22,810 nt of DNA from Monoraphidium neglectum (GCF_000611645.1 NW_014013134.1:1-22810), one strand, 5' to 3'; numbered from the stretch's first letter, positions 9,900 through 19,905 are shown. The notes: generated from the sequence alone by a model not told the origin. Numbers and translations: made by a program.

Positions 9900-12823
9900 C
9901 CGTGCGCCAGCTTGCCCTGCTGCTGCGGGGCGGCCCATGCATGGTCCAATGACGTCCCAGCCCGCTGCACCGCGCCCGGCGTCCCGGCGGCAGCAGGCGC
10001 CACAGTAGGGCTAGGCGACAGCGGTCCCGCTCGCTGCTCTGCTGATGTCAGCGCGTCTTCGGGCCCCAGGGGCAGGCACACCACCGGTAGCAACTCCATC
10101 CCGCTGCTGCCGCCGTCGCGGCCCGACCCAGGTCCTGCTGCTTGTCGCGCCGCACCGCCGGCCGCGGCCCCTGCCAGCTGCGCCCGAGCCAGGTCGTCCG
10201 AGGATGCGGCACTCCCGGAAGCATGCCCGCCGCCTCCACCCCAGCTGACGCCCCCCTCAACAGGCGCGCCTGCCCTACCGCCTCCTCCCCTGCCGCCGCC
10301 GCCGCCGCCGACACCGCCAACACCGCCGCCGCGCGACCTGGGCGGCTCCCGCTCCCCCGCGTGCTGCGCCCCTGCGCCGCCCCCGCCGCCGCCGCCGCCG
10401 GCCGGCCCCAGCCCTAGCGCGGCCAGCACGCCGGCCGCCGCTGCGTCGTCGCCGGCGCCGTCGTCCCCCGCGTCGAACGCCTCGTCAAGCCCCAGCGCGC
10501 CGCAGCCGAGGCCCTGTGCTTCCAACGCCGCAAACGCCTCCGCCTCCGGCATCCCAAACACGCGCAGCACGCCTGCGACCTGCCTGTCCCGCGCACGCCC
10601 GGCGGCGCGCCGCATGTCGAGCCGCCGCCGCTCTTTCTCGCGCGCCCCAACGCGCGGCGCCGCCACGCCGGCGCCGGCGCCGGGCGCGGTGGCGCGGGGG
10701 CGGTCGGGGGGCGGCAGCAGCGCGTCCAGGCGCATCATGGGTGTCACTATGCCGGCCACGTGGAGGTGAGTCAGGATGACGTAATGGGCCACCTGCGGGT
10801 GACGCAAGGGGGCCGACACCCGAGGCCAAGCTGGGTGACTACGTGCAAGGTGGCGCCCGCCACACGTGCAAGGTTGACGTGGCTGTTGCAGAGCCTTCAT
10901 TCTTTGAATGGGGTCATGACAGGCCGCCTTGGTCCCGCCCCGGCGGCACGGCCCATTAGAGAGGCGCCCCTGGAGCCGGCCCCATGGCCCCAGCACGTTC
11001 TGCCCCGGCCCGCGGCCCATCGCCACTGGCGGCCCGTCTGCACAGCAGTAGGCTGTGCGGTCCCGCCAGGTTGGGTGCTTTGCGCTGCTCCGCAGATGCA
11101 GTGTGCTGCAAATGCAGCGCCGCCTGACAGCAGCAGCCGCCGCCCACCGATTTGTACCCGAGGTGCTGCGCCTCGTGTATGAGGATGTTCGTGAACTCCA
11201 GCTGCCGCCGCGCGCGCTGGCAGTTGCTGCCGGAGCAGTTGCAGATCTCGCGGCAGCAGGGGCAGCGCCAGCCCAGGCTGGCGTCGCCCGAGTCGAGCGC
11301 GCGCTGCTGCGCCTCCAGCACCTGCGCGCGCGCAGGCATCGGTTGCGGGCGGATGCAGACGTGCGCAACGCAGGCTTTTGCATGCCAGACCACAACGGCT
11401 CGCCGGTGACTTTGCAAACTGGAAGTACCAGCAAACCGCCAACTGAGCCCTTGTGTGTGGCTTCAATGGCTGGCAAGACCTCGCGGGGCCGCGGGGCGCC
11501 GCCACCCTCGCCCCACGCACACCCAGCAGTCCTGCCCTGAGCCCGTTCGCTGCCGCCGCCCCAGCCCTTGCGAACCAACGCCGCCCCCAAACCCACCACA
11601 CCCCACCCCCGTGGTCCCCCACCTCCTTCAGGCTCTCGCCCATGCGCTTCTCCAGGCAGTCCCCGCACCACACGCCGCGGCTGGGGCCCCCCTCGATGTC
11701 GCGGCGTCGCGTGTTGCCACACGCGCACCAGGTCTTGAGGTCGATGGTCTTCTGCCTAGGAAGGATACAAGTTGTTGTATTTTTGGTGTTCACACGCCCG
11801 TATCAGTTTAAGGGCTACAACTCGTGCAGTCACATGTACAGAAGGTGTGCATGCTGTCAGCACTTGCTGCACCAGCCTGTTGCACCAGGGAACGGCGGGC
11901 GGCCTGACGGTGGCGCTTTCGATACGCCGGCTGCGCTTTGACACGCTGTTGCGCGCTCTGGGGTCGAGCTGAATGCCCGCACCCACGCGCCTGCAGAAGT
12001 GGCAGGTCTGGCACGAGGTGCAGCCGGCGCCGTGCGCGTCCTTGCACCACACGCGGCCGCCGCGGTGGTTGTTCCGCCTCTTGGTCTCCCATTTGACCAG
12101 CCGCCGGAGGTGCTCAACCCCATAGTACTCCCTGGTGAAACGATTGGCAGACCAAGCGAGGCGCGAGCGTGATTGGCAAGTTCTGTTTGGGGGGAAAAAG
12201 TTTCAACTCGGTCGCTGAGCAGGAGAAACGCCGGATCTCAGCATGCAGAGGGCACTGGAGGGCCCTGCTGCGGGCACATCAGGCCCCTGGGCCGCCGGCG
12301 CCGCGGCGCCATTGTCCAGCACTCACTTGACGCCGCGACGCCTGTGCTCCGCAATCATTTGCTCCAGCTTCGGTCCCACTGGAAAGTTGCGGGGGTTGTC
12401 GGCCATGCGCTGCAGGTAGGACCGCAGCCGCCGCTGCGCGGCCTCGTCCGAATGCGGGTCTGACCGCACGGGCGCTGGCAGCGGCGGCGCGGCAGGCAGG
12501 GGAACGCGGGGCGCAGGCGGCGCCAGCGCCGGCGCGCCGGCCGGGGCGGGGTATGGATGCGCGACGGCCGGCCGTTTGCGCGGTCTCTCGTGCTGCCGGC
12601 TGCGGGGCGCAGGGTGTGGCGGAGAAGGATCCCCGCGCCCGCCGCTGCTGTCTGAGCATGCGCTGCTGCCCTCGCCATCTGGACCGTCGCCGCTGCGCCG
12701 GCGAGCACGCGGTCGGCGGCGCCTGAGCGCCGGAGGGCCATTCGAATTTTCGTCTGAGAGGCCCTCAAAAATGTCAAATGAAAGGACCCCAACGATGGCG
12801 TCCTCCATCGCAGGATCCATCAT
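2054..12823 (-). CDS. predicted CDCA7-type zinc finger / MMS22L-like helical protein, 13 exons
   Basis: The model joins exons 12823-12327, 12131-11991, 11755-11623, 11321-11148, 10792-9040, 8793-8432, 8214-7972, 7604-6564, 6354-6115, 5790-5632, 5466-4691, 4393-2855 and 2615-2054 (TAG). Total is 7,620 nt, or 2,539 residues. All 12 junctions agree in phase, including non-zero phases at junctions 1, 2, 5, 11 and 12. The start is the first ATG of exon 1; the frame is open a little further upstream without an ATG. Residues about 203-330 form a zf-4CXXC_R1 domain, residues 330-900 a low-complexity linker, residues about 900-1950 alpha-helical repeats, and the rest is Gln/Pro-rich. CDCA7 proteins recruit the HELLS remodeller and support maintenance DNA methylation in the nucleus; MMS22L works with TONSL at stalled forks. 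It could instead be two or three adjacent genes; the weakest links are junctions 5 and 11. Confidence 0.6.
2411..2452 (-). repeat. (CAG)14 polyGln tract, exon 13
   Basis: Reads as CAG in the sense strand and in the Gln frame of exon 13. An imperfect Gln/His/Glu-rich extension continues to about 2240. Confidence 0.95.
3346..3390 (-). repeat. (CAG)15 polyGln tract, exon 12
   Basis: Pure CAG run in the Gln frame of exon 12, within a Pro/Ala-rich disordered part. Confidence 0.95.
3871..3942 (-). repeat. interrupted CAG tract (Gln with Glu/Arg), exon 12
   Basis: Gln frame of exon 12. The CAG run is broken by regular GAG codons, giving QQQE-type units, and by one CGG. Confidence 0.93.
4623..4627 (-). 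promoter_or_regulatory. possible TGTAA poly(A) signal in intron 11
   Basis: On the minus strand TGTAA lies about 60 nt past an in-frame TGA (4689-4687) that is reached if exon 11 is not spliced at TTTGG|GTGAGC. TGTAA is the usual poly(A) signal in volvocine and related algae. It may mark an early transcript end, or be chance. Confidence 0.25.
4837..4899 (-). repeat. (CAG)21 polyGln tract, exon 11
   Basis: Pure CAG run in the Gln frame, placed between two predicted helices of the helical region (after LVQLLAAGV and before AQLQAYKLAQRLL). It is probably a surface loop. Confidence 0.95.
5671..5706 (-). repeat. (GGC)12 polyGly tract, exon 10
   Basis: Twelve GGC codons in the sense frame of exon 10 give a Gly loop between SQLSSGGAPSP and DDEGLRQAVAAL. 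Confidence 0.93.
7205..7295 (-). repeat. (CAG)~30 polyGln tract, exon 8
   Basis: The longest polyGln in the window, with one CAA interruption. A second run of six CAG lies at about 7312-7331, separated by a GTSPA linker. It reads in the Gln frame of exon 8. Confidence 0.95.
7783..7945. repeat. alternating purine-pyrimidine (CG/CA) block in intron 7
   Basis: Long runs of GCGC/GTGC/CACA alternation (for example 7827-7885) lie within intron 7 (7971-7605) of the minus gene. Such sequence is prone to left-handed Z-DNA. It contains a short (CA)10. Confidence 0.85.
8272..8340. repeat. imperfect CAG/CGG repeat in intron 6
   Basis: A mix of CAG, CGG and CTG triplets lies within intron 6 (8431-8215) of the minus gene. 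In the sense strand it reads CTG/CCG, unlike the exonic tracts, which read CAG in sense. Confidence 0.8.
9395..9439 (-). other. candidate SUMO-interacting motif (DPIILDDSQDGGDDE)
   Basis: Residues about 767-781 of the predicted protein have a short hydrophobic core (P-I-I-L) followed by acidic residues and a Ser. This is the usual form of a SUMO-interacting motif. It lies in otherwise disordered sequence. The call is by motif only. Confidence 0.4.
9845..9895 (-). repeat. (CAG)17 polyGln tract, exon 5
   Basis: Pure CAG in the Gln frame, at residues about 615-631 of the predicted protein, within the disordered linker. Confidence 0.95.
11148..12131 (-). other. zf-4CXXC_R1 (CDCA7-type) zinc finger encoded by exons 2-4
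   Basis: Exons 12131-11991, 11755-11623 and 11321-11148 join to give the Cys-rich domain. In order it shows CTSC and CHFC (residues 203-212), CRQKT across the exon 2/3 junction, WCAC (222-225), RGVWCGDC, LEKRMGE, WRCPCC, REICNC and SGSNC, then ILIHEAQHLGYKSVAHY running into exon 5. The CRQKT, RG.xCGxC, R.GE and ICNCS motifs are those of human CDCA7, and the GYKSVAHY ending is like plant proteins of this family. The stretch between CGDC and CPCC is longer than in human CDCA7, and the last Cys sits in SGSNC rather than SFC. Recent work assigns binding of hemimethylated CpG to the CDCA7 form. Family assignment is firm; strict orthology is inference. Confidence 0.85.
11756..11990 (-). other. GC-AG intron 2 inside the CRQKT motif
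   Basis: Exon 2 ends TTCTGCAG at 11991 and the intron begins GCGCGTG; the acceptor is TTCCTAG, ending at 11756. Only this junction restores C-R-Q-K-T, with the Arg codon AGG split 2+1. No GT donor nearby gives the family motif. The intron is 235 nt long. Confidence 0.75.
12327..12823 (-). other. exon 1 of the CDCA7-like gene (N-terminus)
   Basis: The exon encodes residues 1-165 plus two bases of the next codon. It starts with ATGATG; another in-frame ATG lies at 12808. A short hydrophobic/acidic stretch (VLSFDIFEGLSDE) is followed by an Arg-rich patch (RRRRPRARRR) that could be a nuclear localisation signal, then a Pro/Ala-rich disordered part, and then a helical end (YLQRMADNPRNFPVGPKLEQ). 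The donor is AA|GTGAGT, a strong match to consensus. Confidence 0.65.
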
Positions 12824-14068
12824 GCAGCAGCACAGGCGCTCTGCTGCGCGCGCTGCGCCGTCGCACGGGTGTGCGAGGGCCTCAGGCCGCACAGAGCGCG
12901 GAGTAATGCGACAATGGGTTTTCCTACATGCCTTCCACGCTGCCTTTTACAGCGGCTACGCAGTGACAACTAGATCGCGATTTGAATTTGAGATGTGGGG
13001 AGGCAATCGAGAAGCGGCGGTGTGGGGCATGTAAGCCATAAACCCATAGATGCTAGGAATGCCTGGCCGCACAAGTCACAAACATTATCCGGTAGGTGCA
13101 TCTGGCTGCGGCGCTGCCCACCCTGCATGCCAGCTGCATACCGTAGCATGGCCAAAAGGCATGCTGGATGATGATTGTGATTTGATTATATGATGACAAG
13201 TGATAGATTTCACTCAATTGAGGCAGTATACACTCTAGATCTGGGGCGCGATCTCATTCCCGCCATATGGCATGCTGCTGTGGGGGGGGGGGGCAAGCAG
13301 CACTGCATGTGAGCCTTGTTGCAGCACCAGCACAATCCCCTCATCTACAGATTCGACAGCCCCTGGAAGTTACCAAGTGCTTTTCCCTTGCATGCCCATG
13401 CGTGCTGCCTGGGGTTGCTCTCTGGAACATGGATGTGCACTCACGCCATCGACTGTGCTGGGCTGCTGGCCTGCGATTGGGATCAAACTGTGCATCACCA
13501 GTGCAGTGAATGCAATCAAAACCACGCCTGGGTTGAAGCACACAGGATGGCATGAGGCTGGTGCTTGACATCTGCTTTCATGCTTGCTCTTCACTCCCTC
13601 AATTTGCGGACCGTTCAATATTCATACGGATAGCCCAGATCAAGCCTGAGCACGCTTGCATGTCTGATGCACATATTGAGCGATATACATGGCTAGTCAA
13701 CAAGCAGAGCGGTTACGGGCCGTACATTTTGTTTGTCACTGCGCAGCATCTACATCCGACTAATTATGTGAGACTTGTACCAAAGCACAATCGCCAGTTA
13801 TTTTGTTGCTATTTATTATTTTCACTCGATCAGCAGCATGCGGACTGCGTTACGGTGACACACTATTGCATCCGTCTCTCTGCTGCCTTACAGTAGTGGG
13901 GCAATTGCAATTAATTTACCAAGACCAGTAGCACATACATATCTGATGAGCGCCGGCGGCTGCGCGTGGGGTAGGCCGCCGTCTGGCAAGCGGCGTCGCC
14001 GCTGCGCAAAGTGATGTGGCAAGCCAGCGCAGCCGCCCCGGTAGCCGGTACCCGTATTGCAGTCAGTC
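12824..14068. promoter_or_regulatory. divergent intergenic/promoter region with AT-rich segments and a G12 tract
   Basis: About 1.25 kb separates the ATG of the minus CDCA7-like gene from the ATG of the plus SFI1-like gene. It is clearly lower in GC than the rest, most visibly at 13160-13220 and 13720-13930, and holds a run of twelve G at 13282-13293. Open frames here (for example 13552-13896) show no family signature. It probably holds both 5' UTRs and promoters. No TATA box could be fixed with confidence, though TTTGATTATATGATG at about 13181-13195 is a candidate. Confidence 0.55.
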
Positions 14069-17000
14069 ATGCAGGACGTCGAGGCAAACGCCGACGAATC
14101 GCTGCAACGCCTGCGAACGCTGGGATTGGTAAGTGCGCCCTGAGCCCGTCCACTTTGACCAGGGCAGCAGGGGACGCTGGAATGCACTCCACGGCAAGAC
14201 TGGCAACCTCTGATCGCAGCAGCTTGGCACACATCGCGTGCCAAGTGTCAGCTGCGCCCATTCTTCGCTCTCCCAGGCGCTCGACGGCCGCCTGCAGCAA
14301 CGGGCCCAGGAAGCTGCTGAGCTGGACGCCCTGAAGCTGCGCCGCCCCCAGCCCCCGAGGCACCCGCTGACAGACGATGACGTGGCGGGCCCGCTGGCAG
14401 ACCCACCGCCGGAGGCTGGCCCTAGCTCGCACGAAGACGGCGGCAGCAGCGGGGCCGGCGCGGGCGTTTGGCCGGGGCGGCGGTCGCTGGACGCGCCTGG
14501 TTGCGGTGCCCACGACAGCCGCGACCCAAGCCCAACCCTGAGCGGATTTGCGGAGCCGCGCGCCGCCGCAGCGCCCGATCAGGGGGCACCTGCCGACTGG
14601 GCGGGGCCCGACGTTGACGGCGCGCCGCCGCCAGAGCAGGGGCGCGCGGCAGTCCCCCGCCTTGCTGAGTCAGGCGAGACTCGCGCCCGGCGCTCCCGCA
14701 GCAAGAGCCGCAGCCCCCAAAGGCATCGCCGTGCAGACGCCGACGCCGCAAGCGCCGCGCTGCAGCAGTGCACGCGGGCGGCGGCGGGCGCGCCGTCTTG
14801 GGAGCAGGCAGCAGCGCTCGCGGCGCTCGAGAATCGGCTGCCCTTCAGGCCCGCCGGGCGCCTGCCAGGGGGCGCCTGCCACCAGCCCGCCAGGGCCGCA
14901 GTCTGCGCTGCCCAGCTCGATGCATCTTTGTGGCCGCGGCGGATGGCGCCAGCGGATGGCGCCACAGCATCCGCTGCCTGCGACGCGGGGTCGCCCGGGC
15001 GCGCGCGGGGCGGCGCCCGTGGGGCAGAAGCAGGGACTGACGCAGGCGGGACTTGTGGCCGCGGCGCCGGCGAACGGCCGGGGCACAGCGCAAGCAAGCC
15101 GTTGACATGCACAGTCGGGCAATCAGCTGCGGCGGCGTTGATCAACGCGGTCTCGAGCCACTGCGCCGGGGCCGCCGGCAGCAGCAGTAGCCGCGGCGCC
15201 GGCGGCTGGGGCGACCCTTGTGGCAGCAAGAGCGCGCTGTGGGCGGAGGGGGACGCAGAGGCAGACTGTGAGGCGGAGGCCTACCTGTCTCGGCGCCTGC
15301 GGCGGCTGCGGCTTCCACAGGCGGCACTGATGCTGCAGTGCGCATGGCGTGCGAGGGGCCCTCGCCTGCTGTTCTCGCGGTGGGTTGGGGGCCACGCGGC
15401 AGCCGACCAGCCGCACGCACGGAGCTGCCCCAGCTGAGTCAGCTTTCTGTGTGTCTGTCGTTCTGGCCTGTGGCGTTGATATGTGGACGGCACAACACAC
15501 ATCACTTGATAGTGATAAAAGTGATAATGTCAGCCCATAGTCATCTCTTTTGTACACCATTCCGTCGCCCCGCAGGTTTGCCGAGCTGCGCGCCCGCAGG
15601 CGGGCGGGCGCCATCAGGCCGGCATGGGCGGCGTGGCGCGGCTGGACCCGCGCCGCCGCCCACGAGCGGCGGCGGCGCCTGGGGGCGGCTTTCGGGGGTT
15701 GGATGGAGCTGGGGACTCTGACCACTGCATATTTGTCAAAGGTTTGCCGCCGGCCTTGAATGAAAATGAATCACAACATGCTCGCTGATGAGCTCGCCTG
15801 CTGTCCAGCTTTGGGGGGTGCAGGAGCGGGTTGAGCCGGGCCCTGCAGGCGTTTCCTGTGCATGGTCTGTTCAAAAAATGCGGGTGCCAGTTGTTTTGTC
15901 TCTAATATGTGCAACCCCGCCGACAACAGAGCTGGCATGGCTCTGTGGATAGGTGGCAAGGGGGATAGGTGGCAGACGCCCTGCCCACCTGCAACACTCC
16001 AAAACAGCCGCCTGCATCAACCTTGTCCGCAGGTGCTGCAGCAGCTGCGTCACAGCGGCGCTCTCGTAGACCAAGGCCCGGCCATGAGAATGTGGCGGCT
16101 GTGCGCGCCGCCAGACGGCGCGGGGCCGCGCGCGCGGCCGGGGCTCGGGGGCGTGCTTGGGGCGATCCTGCGGCACCAGTACCCGTTGCGGCTGATGAGG
16201 GTGAGTAATCAGGGGTGACACGGGTGACCCCAGTGACCCAGGTGACCCAGGTGTCCTGGGTGTCTTGCTGCTGTGTGCGTTTGGTTGTGTGACTCTGGAG
16301 GGTTGAAGGCGGCTGACAGGCTCGCTCGCTGCTGAGAAATTCACCGCCGTTGCTGTTGTGGGTTTGGGTGCAGTAAGACTGTGATACGCAAAAGTACGGC
16401 GCACTAACACGCCCGCATGACATCGCGTTGTAGCATCCCCAGGCCCCGCCGTCGGCCCCACCTGGCCCATTGTCGTGCTGCTCGGCCCGCGCTCTCCCCG
16501 CACCGACAGGCGTGCTTCCGTGCGTGGCGCGGCCACCTGCAATCTAAGCAGCGGGCCCGCGCCGCCGCGCTGTCGGCGGCCGCCTACAGCGCCCGCCCCC
16601 GCGCGCGCCGCGCGCTTCTGCGGCGCGCGCTCGTGTTCTGGCGCGCATGGGCGCAGACGCTGATGGCGGAGCGGCTCGGGGTCGAGCCGGCGCTGCCTCG
16701 GCCGCTGCCGCCGGAGTTTGAGGACTGGGTGTGGCGCCACCGCCATCGCCGACACCTGCAGCGGCGCGCGGAGGCGTTCCACCAGGGGCTGCGGTCCAAG
16801 GCGGTTTTGCGTGAGTGTGATCTGGGGAGTGGGACCGATCAGATACGGGAGAGCTCAGGGGAGGCTGAGGGATGGGGGGGCATAAGGTGGCCACTGCGAC
16901 CAGCCAGCTTCAGAATGAGTTGTCAATGATAATTCAGCTGCTGCTGCCTGTAGGTCTTCAGGAGGTCGAGTCGGTGGTCGCCTGCGCACCTCTCATATTA

Positions 17001-17867
17001 CTACAGCGCGCTCTCACAAGCCGGCCACCCTCCTCCCCCGCCCCACCCGGCCGCCGCCCGCGGCCGCAGGCGCCTGGCGCGCGCACGCCCACCGCGTGTC
17101 CCGCATGCGCGCCGCGTGGAGCGGCGCGCTGCGCGCCGAGCCCGCGCAGCTGGTGCGCGCGGCGCTCGCGGGCTTCAAGGCCAACTGGCGCGCCGGGCGG
17201 CGGCAGCGCGCAGTGACCGCGGGCGCGCTGGCGGCCTGGCGCGCGGCCACGCGCAGAAACGCAACGGTCAGGGCGCTCGCGCAGCGCATCAAGGAGGTGA
17301 GCCGGCAGCTGCGCGGCGGCTGCGTGCCGTGCAGGCGACTCGGCGGCCGGCGGGGTCCATCCGCAGTTGGAGCATGCGGCTGGCCAATGCTGGGGTTTCT
17401 GGGCGTCGCGTTCTTTGCAGGCGCTGACCTGGCGGCACTGCGGGGCCGCTGACTTACCCTTGCCATCCCCTCGCATATCCATGTGCCCCTCACGCCCAGG
17501 CGAGCCAGCGCCGCGCAAAGGCGCATGCCCTTGCTGCGTTCGCCCGCCATCGCAGCGCCTCGCAGCTCCTCGCTGCAGCCGCCACGGCCCGCATTTGGGC
17601 GGCGCGGCCGCTCGCGCTCGCGCACGCGTGCGCGTGGCGCGGGGACAGCCTTCATGCTGCATTCCTGCTGCTGTGGGTGCGGTGGCGCGACAAGGCGGTC
17701 GGGCGGCTGCGGATGAGGGCGTTCCTGGCTGCCCACATGATGAGGTGCGCCGAGTGTGCGCGGCAGGTGTTTGTCCGCCTGCCTTTGCGCCTTGCAATGC
17801 ACTAACACGTGCTACGCGAAGGCACAGGCCTGGCGAATGCATAGGCACGGCAAACGCACAGTGATAT

Positions 17868-17913
<46 letters not shown>

Positions 17914-19823
17914 TCACCCATCTTTCACCACACATGTGACCGCACGAAGCACCTGCAAACCTTGCGGACGCAGGGCGCGGTTGCTGCCGTTGGAACTGTC
18001 CTTCAAGGCGTGGCGCAGGGCGGCAGCAGACCGCGCGGACCGACGAGGAGACCGAGCAGATGTAGCAGCTGCCGCAGCTGCTGCTGCCGCCGCCGCCGCG
18101 TCTGCTGCAGGGGCGGATCCTGCCAGTGGCGCGTCGACCTCAGGGAGCGACGCAGAGGAAAGCGGGCCGCCGGGGCGGCGGCCGCGGCGGCGGCGCGGCG
18201 GGCCCGGCGGCGGCCTGGGGTTCGGTCGAGGGGCGGAGGGGTTGCAGACCAGCGACGGGGACGACGGCGGAGGGGACGGCTTTGAGTTGGAGGCGGCGCT
18301 GCGCTTTGCTGCGGCGCTGCCCGGCGCTCCCGGCGCCCTCACCGCCCGCAGCTGTTGTGAGCGGCCGCGGCTCGCACCAGAGACGGCAGGAGGCGGGTCG
18401 GGCGCCGGCGGTTGGGCAGGTGGCAGCAGCTGCTGTGGCGGTGGCACGGCGCGCAGGCGCGGCGGCAGCTGCAGCGACTCTAGCACTGGGGCAAGTGATG
18501 TCGAAGATGGCTCTGATACGTTTGATGGGTCGAGGTTGGATGAGACGGCTGAAGGTTGCACTCGCGCGAACGTCCGCCGCGCGAGGGCGCACGCCTCCCT
18601 GGCCGACGGCCCCACGCTGCTGCCCTGGCGCGCGCCCGCGCCGCGCGCGGCGGCGATGGCGCCGCGCGGGCTGCGGCGGCCGCCGGCGGTGCGGGTTGCC
18701 AGGATGGTGCGAGACCTGCGGGAGCTTGGGGGTGCGTTTGCAGCGCAGGATGACGTCAGCGGCAGCGGCGCCAGCGGCGGCCCCGATGCGCCGGGCGCAG
18801 AGCTCGCGGCGGCGGCGTTCAGCAGGGCGGAGCCGCCGCGGGGCCTGAGGGCGGCGGTGGGGGCGGCACCGCCGGCGGATCTGGTGCGATCTGAGGGACG
18901 GGGACTCAGGGGGTGGGGAGGGATGTGCGCATCGGCCGTGGGACAGTCGGCGTTGCTGGGGCCCGACGAGGAACAGCGTCTGACGATGCTTCTGGGTTTC
19001 CGCGCAGTGCTCGCCGGCCTGCCTGCGGGCTCCAGCTGCGCGCTTAATGACGCTAGCCCCTGCTTCTCCCAGCATTGCAATGCCGCCAGGGCTCTTGGGT
19101 CCCTGCTCGTCGCGCCCGCAGGTCTGGCGGCTGGGATGGCCAAAGGACTGGCCCCTCTGGCAGCGCATCACAGGGCTCCTCAAGGTGAATTGCCAGCGCA
19201 TCGGCCGGCGCGTCCCCCCCTGCGCCGCACCCGAGGGCCAAGACGCCGGCGCCGCGGCCCTGCAATATGAGTGCGCAGCCTGGGCGGCCGCCGTGGTGGA
19301 TGCGGAGGCTCTGCTCGAGAGGGCGGCGCATGTGCTGCTGGGGGTGGGGGCCGACAGCTCTGCAGACCTTTACGGCCACCTGCGGAGGATGACTCAGCAG
19401 CAGCTGGGCCTCAAGGTGGGTGCGTCAGAGGGAGAGAGGGACGGAGGAAGTGTGAGGGCATGCATGCGCGTGTGTGTCTCAGCGTTCCTCCCTGCGTGCG
19501 TGCGTGCGTGTGTGCGTGTGTGCGTATGGGTGCAGAATGGGTGTGAGTGTGTTCAAGCAAGCGTTGTGTGTGGGAAGCGGCCGAGATGGACGGACGCATG
19601 CATGCCGTTGTGCTGACACCATTGACAGACGCCGGCCGGCCCAGGGTTGAGCCGTGCCACGGTCGGCATTCTCGGAGCGGCCATGCCTCTGCACCCCTAG
19701 CTGCTCCCCTCTTGCGAAGACCAGCCTCGTGCGACCACGCGCGCCTGCGACCTCGTGCGCCCATTTGCGCACATACACACACATACACACACACACTCTC
19801 TCTCTCTCTTTCGCACGCGCGTG

Positions 19824-19905
<82 letters not shown>

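Larger units (their letters stand above)
9040..10792 (-). other. exon 5: C-terminal edge of zinc finger and long disordered linker
   Basis: The acceptor CAG|GTGGCC is in phase with exon 4 and completes YKS-VAHYVILTHLH. After that come a charged helix (AREKERRRLDMRR), a Gly/Ala/Asp-rich tract, 17 Gln codons (9895-9845), and a possible SUMO-interacting motif. The last part is structured: FTACLADFRRLTEA and CLDLYFQWDEPRAVVDS. The donor CCAG|GTGGGG leaves one base, and exon 6 begins with two bases that complete GCC. If the donor were not used, translation would stop at TAG 9019-9017, giving a stand-alone zinc-finger protein of about 907 residues. Confidence 0.65.
15576..18045 (+). other. SFI1-type Trp repeat array over exons 3-8
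   Basis: Each exon adds one to three helical units around a Trp: [10 protein letters not shown] and AFGGWMELG (exon 3), AMRMWRLC (exon 4), [17 protein letters not shown] and FEDWVWRHR (exon 5), [25 protein letters not shown] and LAAWRAAT (exon 6), [15 protein letters not shown] and [11 protein letters not shown] (exon 7), SFKAWRRAA (exon 8). Exon 7 (17500-17744) has no ATG near its start and emerges only from splice phasing. The spacing is looser than in human SFI1. Confidence 0.6.

Noticed and set aside
9180..10769. Plus-strand 529-codon frame with poly-Cys and Pro-rich text
   Set aside because: Antisense of exon 5. Poly-Cys is read from CTG repeats out of frame, and the minus frame continues the zinc-finger domain.
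13281..13380. Possible tRNA (TTCGA-like B box near 13350)
   Set aside because: The box is a poor match and no cloverleaf could be folded by eye.
13552..13896. 114-codon plus-strand frame in the divergent region
   Set aside because: No recognisable family, lower-GC context, no splice partner; probably 5' untranslated or promoter sequence.
14014..14128. Upstream ATG (14014) as start of the SFI1-like gene
   Set aside because: Its frame reaches the 14128 donor in phase 1, which does not fit exon 2 (phase 0). The ATG at 14069 fits. The upstream ATG may be a short upstream frame.
17421..17460. Possible extra small exon reading [10 protein letters not shown] (like an SFI1 repeat)
   Set aside because: It has a good acceptor (TTCTTTGCAG), but no GT or GC donor follows before the frame loses sense, and the exon at 17500 already joins exon 6 in phase. 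It may be a decayed repeat.
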